NCBI GenBank assembly: GCA_020252865.1 | Contig: JADCCH010000340.1 | Span: 1-23,429 of the forward strand | Reading direction: 5' to 3' | DNA length: 23,429 nt | Origin: Methylobacterium sp. | GTDB taxonomy: Bacteria; Pseudomonadota; Alphaproteobacteria; Rhizobiales; Beijerinckiaceae | Shown here: positions 7,396-13,841 of the stretch, piece by piece | How positions within the stretch are numbered: the first letter of the stretch is position 1 | Layout of the letters: the number at the start of each line of letters is the position of its first letter | Notes under the pieces: model-generated | Databases searched by the model: none | Seen by the model: only the letters and a program-made list of their open reading frames with translations | Told to the model about the DNA's origin: nothing | Position numbers and translations under genes: made by a program

Positions 7396-8705
7396 AAGCG
7401 GGGCGTGCCATCCGGCGGATTGTTCCTCAAATGTTTCAGGCGGATGCGCCGGATGACGAAGGCCATGGCGAGCACGACGGCCGGTACCGAGAGCGCCGTC
7501 GCGACATCGGTGGAGACCGGCAGCAGGCCGCGATCCTTGAGCCCCTTCAGCAGGAAGCTGACGAGCCCGACCACATAATAACTGATGGCCGCGATGGAGA
7601 GGCCTTCCACGGTTTGCTGCAGGCGAAGCTGCAACTGCGTGCGTTCGTTCATGGCCCCGAGCAGCCCGTTGTTCTGCTTGGCGAGTTCCACGTCGATGCG
7701 GGTGCGCAACAGGCCCGAAGCGCGCGTGAGGCGGGCGGCAAGGCTCGCGAGGTTGGCTTCCATGCGCTCGCAGGTGCGGAAAGCGGGCGCGTTCCGCCTT
7801 TGCAGGAAGCTCGAGATGGCCGGCGCGGTGACACTTGCGGGGTCGCCCATGCCCTCGAGCCGCTCGTTAAGGATCGCGGCATAGGCGCGCGTGGCGCCGA
7901 AGCGGAAGGTGGTGCGGGCGATCTCGCTCTCCACCTTCGCGGTCATCATGGTGAGGCGCGCGAGCAGGGCATCGCCCTCGTCGAGCCGCTGGCGATGCAC
8001 GAGTTCGGCCGTGAGTTTCGCGAGCCCCTGCTCCACTTCCCGGATCACCGGGCCGATTCGCTGCGCCTCGGGCAGGCCCAGAAGGGCCATGGTGCGGTAG
8101 AACTCGACCTCCGTGATATCGCGCGCCAGCGCTCCGAGGCGACGGTCGGTCATGCCGCGATTGATGACCACGAAGCGCACGAAGCCGCCCTCATCGGGTG
8201 CGAAATCCGAGGCGATCTCGGCCATCCCATCCTCGACGATCGAATGCGAGAGGATGGACTGGCGAAGCCGGTGGATGGCTGCATCCCCTTCCGGATCTTC
8301 CACGAAGGCGATGTCGATCGAAACAAGATGGGGGCCCGGCTGTTCCGGCAGCGGCAGGTTGCGCATGATGTCGGCGGCAGGCGATTCGAACCTCGCGTGC
8401 TCCCCCGCGAGCAGGAACACGAAAGTCGTGAATTCCGTGTGCTCCTCCCAGCGGAAAAGGCCTTGGGGCAGCTCGTGACGATGGTGCTTCGCGCCTTCCG
8501 GGGCGGGCGAGCGCCCATGCGAGCGGGCGAAATTGTCGAGCCGCTCGCGCAGCACTTCGGCTGATTCGCTGCCGCGCAGGAAGGCGAGGCCGATGAGGCG
8601 GGCGGGCGCGGAAAAAGGGAAGAATGGGCGGGAATGGGCTTCGAGAAGGACCGAGTCGCGTGCCGGATGCGGCTCGAAAGGCGGGGTGGAAGCAACCTTG
8701 GCCAT
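7392..8705 (-). CDS. DUF3422-family membrane-anchored protein
   Basis: Protein of about 437 residues recognised as DUF3422 by its pattern. The N-terminal part is soluble (HSRPFFPF near the start, then HTEFTTFVFL). A central helical region rich in charged residues follows, probably coiled-coil, with AFRTCERMEANLASLAARL. Two C-terminal membrane helices complete it: LSIAAISYYVVGLVSFLL and SVPAVVLAMAFVIRRI. No catalytic motif is evident and the function is unknown. ATG 8705 is preferred over a TTG at 8738; neither has a strong ribosome-binding site. Its stop codon overlaps the soxS start (GTGA), so it heads the soxS-soxR operon and faces soxY across the divergent region. This placement makes a link to sulfur metabolism possible but not shown. 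Confidence 0.85.
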   Translation of the reverse strand: MAKVASTPPFEPHPARDSVLLEAHSRPFFPFSAPARLIGLAFLRGSESAEVLRERLDNFARSHGRSPAPEGAKHHRHELPQGLFRWEEHTEFTTFVFLLAGEHARFESPAADIMRNLPLPEQPGPHLVSIDIAFVEDPEGDAAIHRLRQSILSHSIVEDGMAEIASDFAPDEGGFVRFVVINRGMTDRRLGALARDITEVEFYRTMALLGLPEAQRIGPVIREVEQGLAKLTAELVHRQRLDEGDALLARLTMMTAKVESEIARTTFRFGATRAYAAILNERLEGMGDPASVTAPAISSFLQRRNAPAFRTCERMEANLASLAARLTRASGLLRTRIDVELAKQNNGLLGAMNERTQLQLRLQQTVEGLSIAAISYYVVGLVSFLLKGLKDRGLLPVSTDVATALSVPAVVLAMAFVIRRIRLKHLRNNPPDGTPRL

Positions 8706-8853
8706 GGATTCTGCGACTCGAGCGAAAGGCCCCGGCAAGCGCGCCGGTGTCTTCTTATGCCGAATTCAGAAGCAGATGGCTACTTGGCGCGAATGCTTTC
8801 CCGATCGAAAAATGGCAGGGCCGACGCTTTACATTCAAGAAAACCTATATACT

Positions 8854-8865
8854 TTTGTCCACAAA
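8854..8865. promoter_or_regulatory. Candidate operator palindrome
   Basis: TTTGT-CC-ACAAA is a perfect inverted repeat in the AT-rich core, overlapping the region where a soxY promoter would lie. Dyad AT-rich sites are usual for ArsR-family repressors, but the sequence is not the published ATTC-N8-GAAT type pattern of SqrR. The assignment is tentative. Confidence 0.35.
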
Positions 8866-8879
8866 TAAGAAGAACAGGG

Positions 8880-8906
8880 CTGGCATGGCAGGCTGTTCCA
8901 CGCCAG
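8880..8906 (+). promoter_or_regulatory. Imperfect hairpin in the soxY leader
   Basis: CTGGCATGG (8880-8888) pairs with CCACGCCAG (8898-8906) with one A-C mismatch around a 9-base loop, ending 32 bases before the soxY ATG. It could be an mRNA structure or a repressor dyad. No T-run follows. Confidence 0.4.
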
Positions 8907-8938
8907 ATCACGCGTGAAACCCGAGGAGGAACCCCGGC

Positions 8939-9391
8939 ATGACGTCGCTGACGACTGTCTCGCGCCGCGATGCGCTCTGCCTCACGGCAGCAGCCTTCGC
9001 GCTCGCACCCGGCCTTGCCCACGCCGATGCAGCGGCGGTGGAAGCCGAACTCAGGAAGCTCTACGGCGACAGGAAGCCGGGCTCCGGCAAGATCAAGCTC
9101 GATGTGCCGCAGATCGCGGAGAACGGCCTCGTGGTGCCGATCAGCGTCGAAGTTGAAAGCCCGATGACGGAGAAGGACCACGTGAAGACGGTCCATGTCT
9201 TCGCGGATGGCAACCCGCTGCCCGGCATTGCGAGCTTCCGTTTCACGCCAGCTTGCGGCAGGGCGGCAGCCTCGACCCGCATGCGCCTCGCGCAGACGCA
9301 GAACATCGTGGCCATCGCCGAGATGGCCGACGGATCGCTCTTCTCCACGAAGAGTGAGGTGAAGGTCACCATCGGCGGCTGCGGCGGCTGA
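8939..9391 (+). CDS. soxY: Sulfur-carrier protein SoxY
   Basis: Carrier subunit of SoxYZ, 150 residues, on which sulfur intermediates are bound covalently during periplasmic sulfur oxidation. It has a twin-arginine type signal (SRRDALCLTAAAFALAPGLA). It ends in the diagnostic swinging-arm motif GGCGG, with the carrier cysteine at residue 148 as third from the end. The middle section (IAENGLVVPISVEVESPM) is typical of the family. The start has GAGGAGGA upstream. It is the first gene of the rightward sox operon, 23 bases before soxZ. SoxY is exported by Tat together with signal-less SoxZ. Which enzyme loads it is open, since soxX and soxA are not beside it. Confidence 0.97.
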   Translation: MTSLTTVSRRDALCLTAAAFALAPGLAHADAAAVEAELRKLYGDRKPGSGKIKLDVPQIAENGLVVPISVEVESPMTEKDHVKTVHVFADGNPLPGIASFRFTPACGRAAASTRMRLAQTQNIVAIAEMADGSLFSTKSEVKVTIGGCGG

Positions 9392-9414
9392 GGCGAGAGG
9401 CGAGGAGTTTCGAC

Positions 9415-9744
9415 ATGTCCAACAAACCCGTGCCCCGCATCCGGGTTCCCGCGAGCGCCAAGAAGGACGAGTTGATCGAGATCAAGACCCTCATCAGCCA
9501 CGAGATGGAAAGCGGCCAGCGCAAGGATGCCGCAGGCGCCACCATTCCGCGCAAGATCATCAACACCTTCACCGCCAGTTTCAACGGCAAGACGGTGTTC
9601 GAGGCGATCTGGCATCCGGCCATCTCCGCGAACCCCTATCAGTCGTTCTTCTACAAGGCGGCGGAGAGCGGCGAGTTCATCTTCCAGTGGAAGGATGATG
9701 ACGGCTCCGTCTACGAAACGAAGGCGAAGCTGACGGTCGCCTGA
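9415..9744 (+). CDS. soxZ: Sulfur-carrier complex subunit SoxZ
   Basis: Partner of SoxY, 109 residues, with no signal peptide, as expected because the complex is exported through the SoxY Tat signal. Family features include PRIRVPASAKKDELIEIKTL at the N-terminus, HEMESGQRKD (the family's 'HpMetGqr' region) and FKA/YKA-type SFFYKAAESGEF near the end. AGGAG (9403-9407) precedes the ATG. It follows soxY by 23 bases. A 106-base gap with a hairpin comes next, where soxA stands in the classical operon. Confidence 0.96.
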   Translation: MSNKPVPRIRVPASAKKDELIEIKTLISHEMESGQRKDAAGATIPRKIINTFTASFNGKTVFEAIWHPAISANPYQSFFYKAAESGEFIFQWKDDDGSVYETKAKLTVA

Positions 9745-9796
9745 GGCACCGGCGGCACCGGACAAGAACGACAAGACGCTAGACCCGATTCCGCGG

Positions 9797-9819
9797 CCCC
9801 TCACCTGGTCGTGAAGGGG
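9797..9819 (+). promoter_or_regulatory. Hairpin in the soxZ-soxB gap
   Basis: CCCCT (9797-9801) and CAC (9802-9804) pair with GTG (9811-9813) and AGGGG (9815-9819) around a CTGGTC loop, with one bulged A. It lies 31 bases before soxB. No T-run follows, so it is more likely an mRNA stability or attenuation element than a full terminator. The remaining gap (9745-9850) shows only the soxB ribosome-binding site, GGGGAG at 9837-9842. Confidence 0.45.
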
Positions 9820-9850
9820 AAAGCGTGGCCGAAAAAGGGGAGAAACGGCC

Positions 9851-11545
9851 ATGGTCTCACGGCGAGAGCTGATGCAGGCGGGTCTTGGGGCGTCTGCGCT
9901 TCTGGCCGGCACCGGCCTGAGCGCAGGGCGCGCCTTCGCGCAACAGAAGCTGACGCAAGCCGACCTCCTGCGTTTCGAGCCGCTGGGCAATGTCACGCTG
10001 CTGCATCTCGCGGATATCCATGCCCAGCTTGTGCCGACCTGGTTCCGCGAGCCCTCGATCAATCTCGGCGTCGGCGAGGCGAAGGGTCGCGTGCCGCATA
10101 TCACGGGGAAGGATTTCCTCGACCTCTACAAGATCCCCGCCGGCTCCCCCATGGCCTATGCGCTGACAGCCGAGGATTTCGCTTCACTTGCGAAAAACTA
10201 CGGCCGGATGGGCGGGCTTGATCGCCTGGCGACCATCATCAAGGCGATCCGCGCGGAACGCGGCGACAATCGCTGCCTGCTGCTCGATTGCGGGGATACC
10301 TGGACCAATTCCTGGACGTCGCTGCAAACGAAGGCGCAGGACATCGTGGAATGCATGAACCTGTTGAAGCCCGATGCCATGACCGCGCATTGGGAATTCA
10401 CGCTCGGCGCGGAGCGGGTGGAGGAAATCACCAGGAGCCTGCCCTTCCCGCTTCTCGCCCAGAACATCCGCGACACGGAATTCGAGGACAAGGTTTTCGA
10501 GCCGCGCCAGATGTTCGAGAGGGGCGGCTTGAAGATCGCCGTGATCGGGCAGGCCTATCCCTACACGGCCATCGCCAATCCCCGCTGGATGTTCCCGAAA
10601 TGGGCCTTCGGCCTGCGGGAGGATGAACTCCAGAAGCAGGTGGAGGAAGCGCGCGGCGAGGGTGCCGATCTCGTGGTGCTGCTTTCGCATAACGGCTTCG
10701 ACATCGACCACAAGATGGCGGGGCGGGTGAGGGGCATCGACGTCATCCTCACCTCGCACACGCATGATGCGCTTCCCGAGCCGGTGCGCGTGGGGCAGAC
10801 CCTGCTGATCGCCACCGGGGCCTGCGGCAAGTTCATTTCGCGGCTCGATCTCGATGTGCGGGAAAAGCGCGTGCAGGACTTCCGCCACCGGCTGATCCCG
10901 ATCTTCTCGGATGCGATCGAGCCCGATGCCGAGATGGCCGCGCTGATCGCCAGGCATCGCGCGGCCTACGAGAAAGACCTCAAGCGCATCCTCGGGCGCA
11001 CCGAGGGGCTGCTCTATCGCCGTGGCAATTTCCAGGGCTCGCTGGATGATGTCTTCACCGATGCGATGCTGGAAGTGCGCGATGCGGAAATCTCGCTCTC
11101 GCCCGGCATGCGTTGGGGCGGAAGCCTCGTGCCGGGGCAGGACATCACCTTCGAGGACATCACCAACGCCTCCGCCATGACCTACCCCCAATGCTACCGC
11201 ACGACCATGAAGGGCGCGATGCTGAAGGCCATCCTCGAGGATATCGGCGACAACATCTTCAACCCCGATCCCTATTACCAGGGCGGCGGCGACATGGTGC
11301 GCGTCGGCGGCATGGGCTTTTCGGTCAACCCGTTCGGCACGGTCGGAAACCGCATCTCGAACATGACCTTCCTCAAGACGGGCGCGCCCATCGACGCCAA
11401 CCGTGATTACGTGGTCGCGGGCTGGGCCTCCATCAATGAGGGCACGCAAGGGCCGCCCATCTGGGAGGTGGTCGGCCAATATCTCACCGCCAGGAAGACG
11501 ATCACGCCGCGCAAAGAAAGCGCCGTGAAGGTTGTTGGCCTTTGA
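9851..11545 (+). CDS. soxB: Sulfate thiohydrolase SoxB
   Basis: Dimanganese hydrolase of 564 residues that releases sulfate from the sulfonate bound to SoxYZ, in the periplasm. The Tat signal is VSRRELMQAGLGASALLAG. The metallophosphoesterase ligands are in order: HLADIHAQL (Asp55, His57), LLLDCGDTW (Asp near 147), AHWEFTLGAERV (SoxB has HWE where 5'-nucleotidases have NHE), SHNGFDID and SHTHDALPEP. A 5'-nucleotidase-type C-terminal domain follows (ITFEDITNASAMTYP). Length matches the family. GGGGAG precedes the ATG by 8 bases. Its stop is 11 bases before the soxC ATG. Confidence 0.97.
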   Translation: MVSRRELMQAGLGASALLAGTGLSAGRAFAQQKLTQADLLRFEPLGNVTLLHLADIHAQLVPTWFREPSINLGVGEAKGRVPHITGKDFLDLYKIPAGSPMAYALTAEDFASLAKNYGRMGGLDRLATIIKAIRAERGDNRCLLLDCGDTWTNSWTSLQTKAQDIVECMNLLKPDAMTAHWEFTLGAERVEEITRSLPFPLLAQNIRDTEFEDKVFEPRQMFERGGLKIAVIGQAYPYTAIANPRWMFPKWAFGLREDELQKQVEEARGEGADLVVLLSHNGFDIDHKMAGRVRGIDVILTSHTHDALPEPVRVGQTLLIATGACGKFISRLDLDVREKRVQDFRHRLIPIFSDAIEPDAEMAALIARHRAAYEKDLKRILGRTEGLLYRRGNFQGSLDDVFTDAMLEVRDAEISLSPGMRWGGSLVPGQDITFEDITNASAMTYPQCYRTTMKGAMLKAILEDIGDNIFNPDPYYQGGGDMVRVGGMGFSVNPFGTVGNRISNMTFLKTGAPIDANRDYVVAGWASINEGTQGPPIWEVVGQYLTARKTITPRKESAVKVVGL

Positions 11546-11556
11546 AGGAGAAGCAT

Positions 11557-12831
11557 ATGTCCGATGCGCGAAAGGACAGACCGACAAGCCGCCGCAGCTT
11601 TCTGGCGGCTGCAGCGGGCGCGGGCGCTCTGGCCACCACCGGCCGCGCCCAGGCGCAGGGCCAGAAGCCCGACCCGCTGATCACCGAGCCGCAGGACTGG
11701 AACCGCTTCCTGGGCCCCGGCGTTGATGCCGCGCCCTATGGCAAACCCTCGCGGTTCGAGGCCGGTGTCGTGCGCCGCCATGTGGGATGGCTCACGGCGG
11801 ATACGATCTCCTCGATCAACTTCACACCGCTGCACCAGCTCGACGGCATCGTGACGCCGAACGGCCTGTGCTTCGAGCGCCACCATGCGGGCGTGCCCGA
11901 GATCGAGCCCGGCAAGCATCGGCTGATGGTCCATGGCCTTGTCGAAAAGCCGCTGGTCTTCACCATGGACGATCTCAAGCGCTTTCCGGGCCGGGTGAAC
12001 AAGCTCTACTTCCTCGAATGCGCGGCCAATGGCGGCATGGAATGGCGCGGCGCCCAGCTCAATGGCTGCCAGTTCACGCACGGGATGATCCATAATGTAT
12101 GGTATACGGGCGTTCCGCTGAAGACGCTGCTCGACGAAGCGGGCATGCGCACCAATGGAAAATGGCTGCTGGCAGAGGGGGCCGATGCCTCGCTGATGAC
12201 ACGCTCCATCCCCATCGAGAAGGCGATGAAGGATTGCCTCGTCGTCTGGGCGATGAATGGCGAGGCGCTGCGGCCGGAGCAGGGTTATCCCCTCCGCCTC
12301 GTGGTGCCTGGCTGGGAAGGCAATATGTGGATCAAGTGGCTGAGGCGCCTCGAGATCGGCGACCAGCCCTGGCAGCAGCGCGAGGAAACCTCGAAATATA
12401 CCGACCTCCTCGCCGACGGCCGCTCGCGCCGCTTCACCTTCGTCATGGATGCGAAGAGCGTGGTGACGAACCCCTCGCCGCAGGCGCCCTTGCGCCAGAA
12501 GGGCCCGAACGTGCTCACGGGCCTTGCCTGGTCGGGCCGCGGCGCGATCACGCGGGTGGATGTCTCCATCGATGGCGGCAGGAACTGGCGCAATGCGCGC
12601 ATCGACGGGCCGGTGCTGCCCATGTCGCTTACCCGGTTTTACGTCGATTTCGATTGGCAGGGCGAAGACATGCTCATCCAGTCCCGCGCGATGGACGAGA
12701 CCGGCTATGTGCAGCCCACCAAGGATGAGCTGCGCAAGGTGCGCGGCGTGAATTCGATCTATCACAATAACGGCATCCAGACCTGGCACGTGAAGCCAAA
12801 CGGGGAGACCGAAAATGTCGAGATCCTCTAA
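11557..12831 (+). CDS. soxC: Sulfane dehydrogenase molybdenum subunit SoxC
   Basis: Molybdenum-cofactor subunit of SoxCD, which oxidises the sulfane sulfur on SoxY by six electrons. The protein has 424 residues and a Tat signal (TSRRSFLAAAAGAGALATTG). The sulfite-oxidase fold is shown by FERHHAGVPEIEP, by YFLECAANGGMEWRG with the Mo-ligand Cys155, and by a C-terminal Mo-co dimerisation domain (VDVSIDGGRNWRNARIDGP). The ATG at 11557 is chosen because AAGGAG lies 6 bases upstream; a TTG at 11542 overlapping soxB would put that site inside the gene. The last 17 bases overlap soxD. SoxCD presence means complete oxidation to sulfate without sulfur globules. Confidence 0.96.
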   Translation: MSDARKDRPTSRRSFLAAAAGAGALATTGRAQAQGQKPDPLITEPQDWNRFLGPGVDAAPYGKPSRFEAGVVRRHVGWLTADTISSINFTPLHQLDGIVTPNGLCFERHHAGVPEIEPGKHRLMVHGLVEKPLVFTMDDLKRFPGRVNKLYFLECAANGGMEWRGAQLNGCQFTHGMIHNVWYTGVPLKTLLDEAGMRTNGKWLLAEGADASLMTRSIPIEKAMKDCLVVWAMNGEALRPEQGYPLRLVVPGWEGNMWIKWLRRLEIGDQPWQQREETSKYTDLLADGRSRRFTFVMDAKSVVTNPSPQAPLRQKGPNVLTGLAWSGRGAITRVDVSIDGGRNWRNARIDGPVLPMSLTRFYVDFDWQGEDMLIQSRAMDETGYVQPTKDELRKVRGVNSIYHNNGIQTWHVKPNGETENVEIL

Positions 12832-13477
12832 GGTCTTGCTGGGTATGGCCCTCGCGGTCGCGATCGGCTTCCCGGCTTTCGCGCAGACGGGAAGGACCGG
12901 GCTCGGGCGCGTGGCCCTGCCGGCCGAAATCGAGGCCTGGGACATTGATATCCGCGCCGACGGCAAGGGCCTTCCGCCCGGCAGGGGCAGCGTGAAGGAT
13001 GGCGAGACCCTTTTTATTGAACGTTGCGCCGCCTGCCATGGCGAATTCGCCGAGGGCGTGGGGCGCTGGCCGGTTCTCGCGGGCGGACAGGGCACGATGA
13101 AGGATGACCGGCCGGAGAAGACGATCGGCTCCTTCTGGCCCGATCTTTCGACGGCTTATGATTATATCCGCCGGGCCATGCCCTACGGCAATGCGCAATC
13201 GCTGACGGCGGACGAGACCTACGCGATCGTCGCGTTCCTGCTCAACATGAACAACATCGTGAAGGATGACTTCGTTCTCAGCCGGGAAAATTTTCTCACG
13301 GTGAAGATGCCGAATGCGACCGCCTTCTACGATGATGACCGCGAACAGGCGGAAAAACACTTTTGGAATCGCACCCCTTGCATGACCAACTGCAAGCCTG
13401 ACACAAAGATCACAGGTCGCGCCGCGGTTCTGGACGTGACGCCCGATGGCGGCGACAAGAGCATCAAGGTGGAATGA
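12815..13477 (+). CDS. soxD: Sulfane dehydrogenase cytochrome subunit SoxD, short one-heme form
   Basis: Electron-accepting partner of SoxC, 220 residues. A Sec signal (VLLGMALAVAIGFPAFAQ) is followed by one c-type heme site, ERCAACHGEF (Cys71, Cys74, His75), and a likely distal Met in RRAMPYGN. The family landmarks AWDIDIRADGKGLPPGRGSV and a C-terminal NRTPCMTNCK cysteine pair are present. The Paracoccus protein is about 380 residues with two hemes; here the second cytochrome domain is missing with no frameshift remnant downstream, so this is a genuinely short form. It overlaps soxC by 17 bases in another frame and has GGGGAG about 9 bases upstream. Confidence 0.92.
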   Translation: MSRSSKVLLGMALAVAIGFPAFAQTGRTGLGRVALPAEIEAWDIDIRADGKGLPPGRGSVKDGETLFIERCAACHGEFAEGVGRWPVLAGGQGTMKDDRPEKTIGSFWPDLSTAYDYIRRAMPYGNAQSLTADETYAIVAFLLNMNNIVKDDFVLSRENFLTVKMPNATAFYDDDREQAEKHFWNRTPCMTNCKPDTKITGRAAVLDVTPDGGDKSIKVE

Positions 13478-13480
13478 TTG

Positions 13481-13825
13481 ATGACGGACGGGAAAAGGAT
13501 CGCGACGGCCTCCGCCGCCCTTCTTGCCTTTTTCATCCTGGCCGGCTGGCCCGGCCGGGCTTTCACCGGTACTTTTCGCGGTGACAAGGCTCTCGGGGAA
13601 TATCTCGCCCAAGAATGCGTCACCTGCCACCAGAAATCCGGGCGGCAGGTCGGCGGCGTTCCAGCCATCGTCGGCTGGCCGGAGGACCAGTTCCTCGCCG
13701 TGATGCATGCCTATCAGAAAGGTGACCGGGAAAACCCGATCATGCGGACCATTGCGGGGCAGTTCAGGGAAGAAGAGCTTCTGGCCCTTGCCGCGTTTTT
13801 TGGCTCGCTCAAGCCACAACGATGA
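13481..13825 (+). CDS. soxE: One-heme cytochrome c, SoxE/FccA-like
   Basis: Periplasmic cytochrome of 114 residues. A signal peptide (ASAALLAFFILAGWPGRAF) is followed by one heme site, QECVTCHQKSG (Cys46, Cys49, His50), and a probable axial Met88 in ENPIMRTIAG. It lies directly before the flavoprotein and resembles the small cytochrome subunit of flavocytochrome c sulfide dehydrogenase. Paracoccus SoxE has two hemes, so the symbol reflects position and partner rather than close identity. ATG 13481 is preferred to TTG 13478; AAGGTGGA precedes it. It begins 3 bases after the soxD stop. Confidence 0.85.
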   Translation: MTDGKRIATASAALLAFFILAGWPGRAFTGTFRGDKALGEYLAQECVTCHQKSGRQVGGVPAIVGWPEDQFLAVMHAYQKGDRENPIMRTIAGQFREEELLALAAFFGSLKPQR

Positions 13826-13841
13826 CAATGGAGGGGAAACC

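Larger units (their letters stand above)
8706..8938. promoter_or_regulatory. Divergent control region between DUF3422-soxS-soxR and soxYZBCD
   Basis: A 233-bp region with no convincing gene. Its centre (about 8828-8870) is much more AT-rich than the surroundings and holds TTTACA (8828-8833) and TATACT (8848-8853), which look like promoter elements but are only 14 bases apart. It also contains the palindrome at 8854-8865 and the hairpin at 8880-8906. Rightward transcription would serve sox and leftward transcription the regulator operon. The region is the natural place for the repressor to bind; exact promoters cannot be fixed by eye. Confidence 0.6.

Noticed and set aside
8828..8853. Sigma-70 promoter TTTACA/TATACT before soxY
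   Set aside because: The 14-base spacer is too short for confident assignment, so it is kept only as part of the AT-rich control region.
10184..13095. Long minus-strand open frames (467 and 562 residues) opposite soxB and soxC
   Set aside because: They are mirror frames of conserved sox genes in GC-rich DNA and show no membrane, signal or catalytic pattern.
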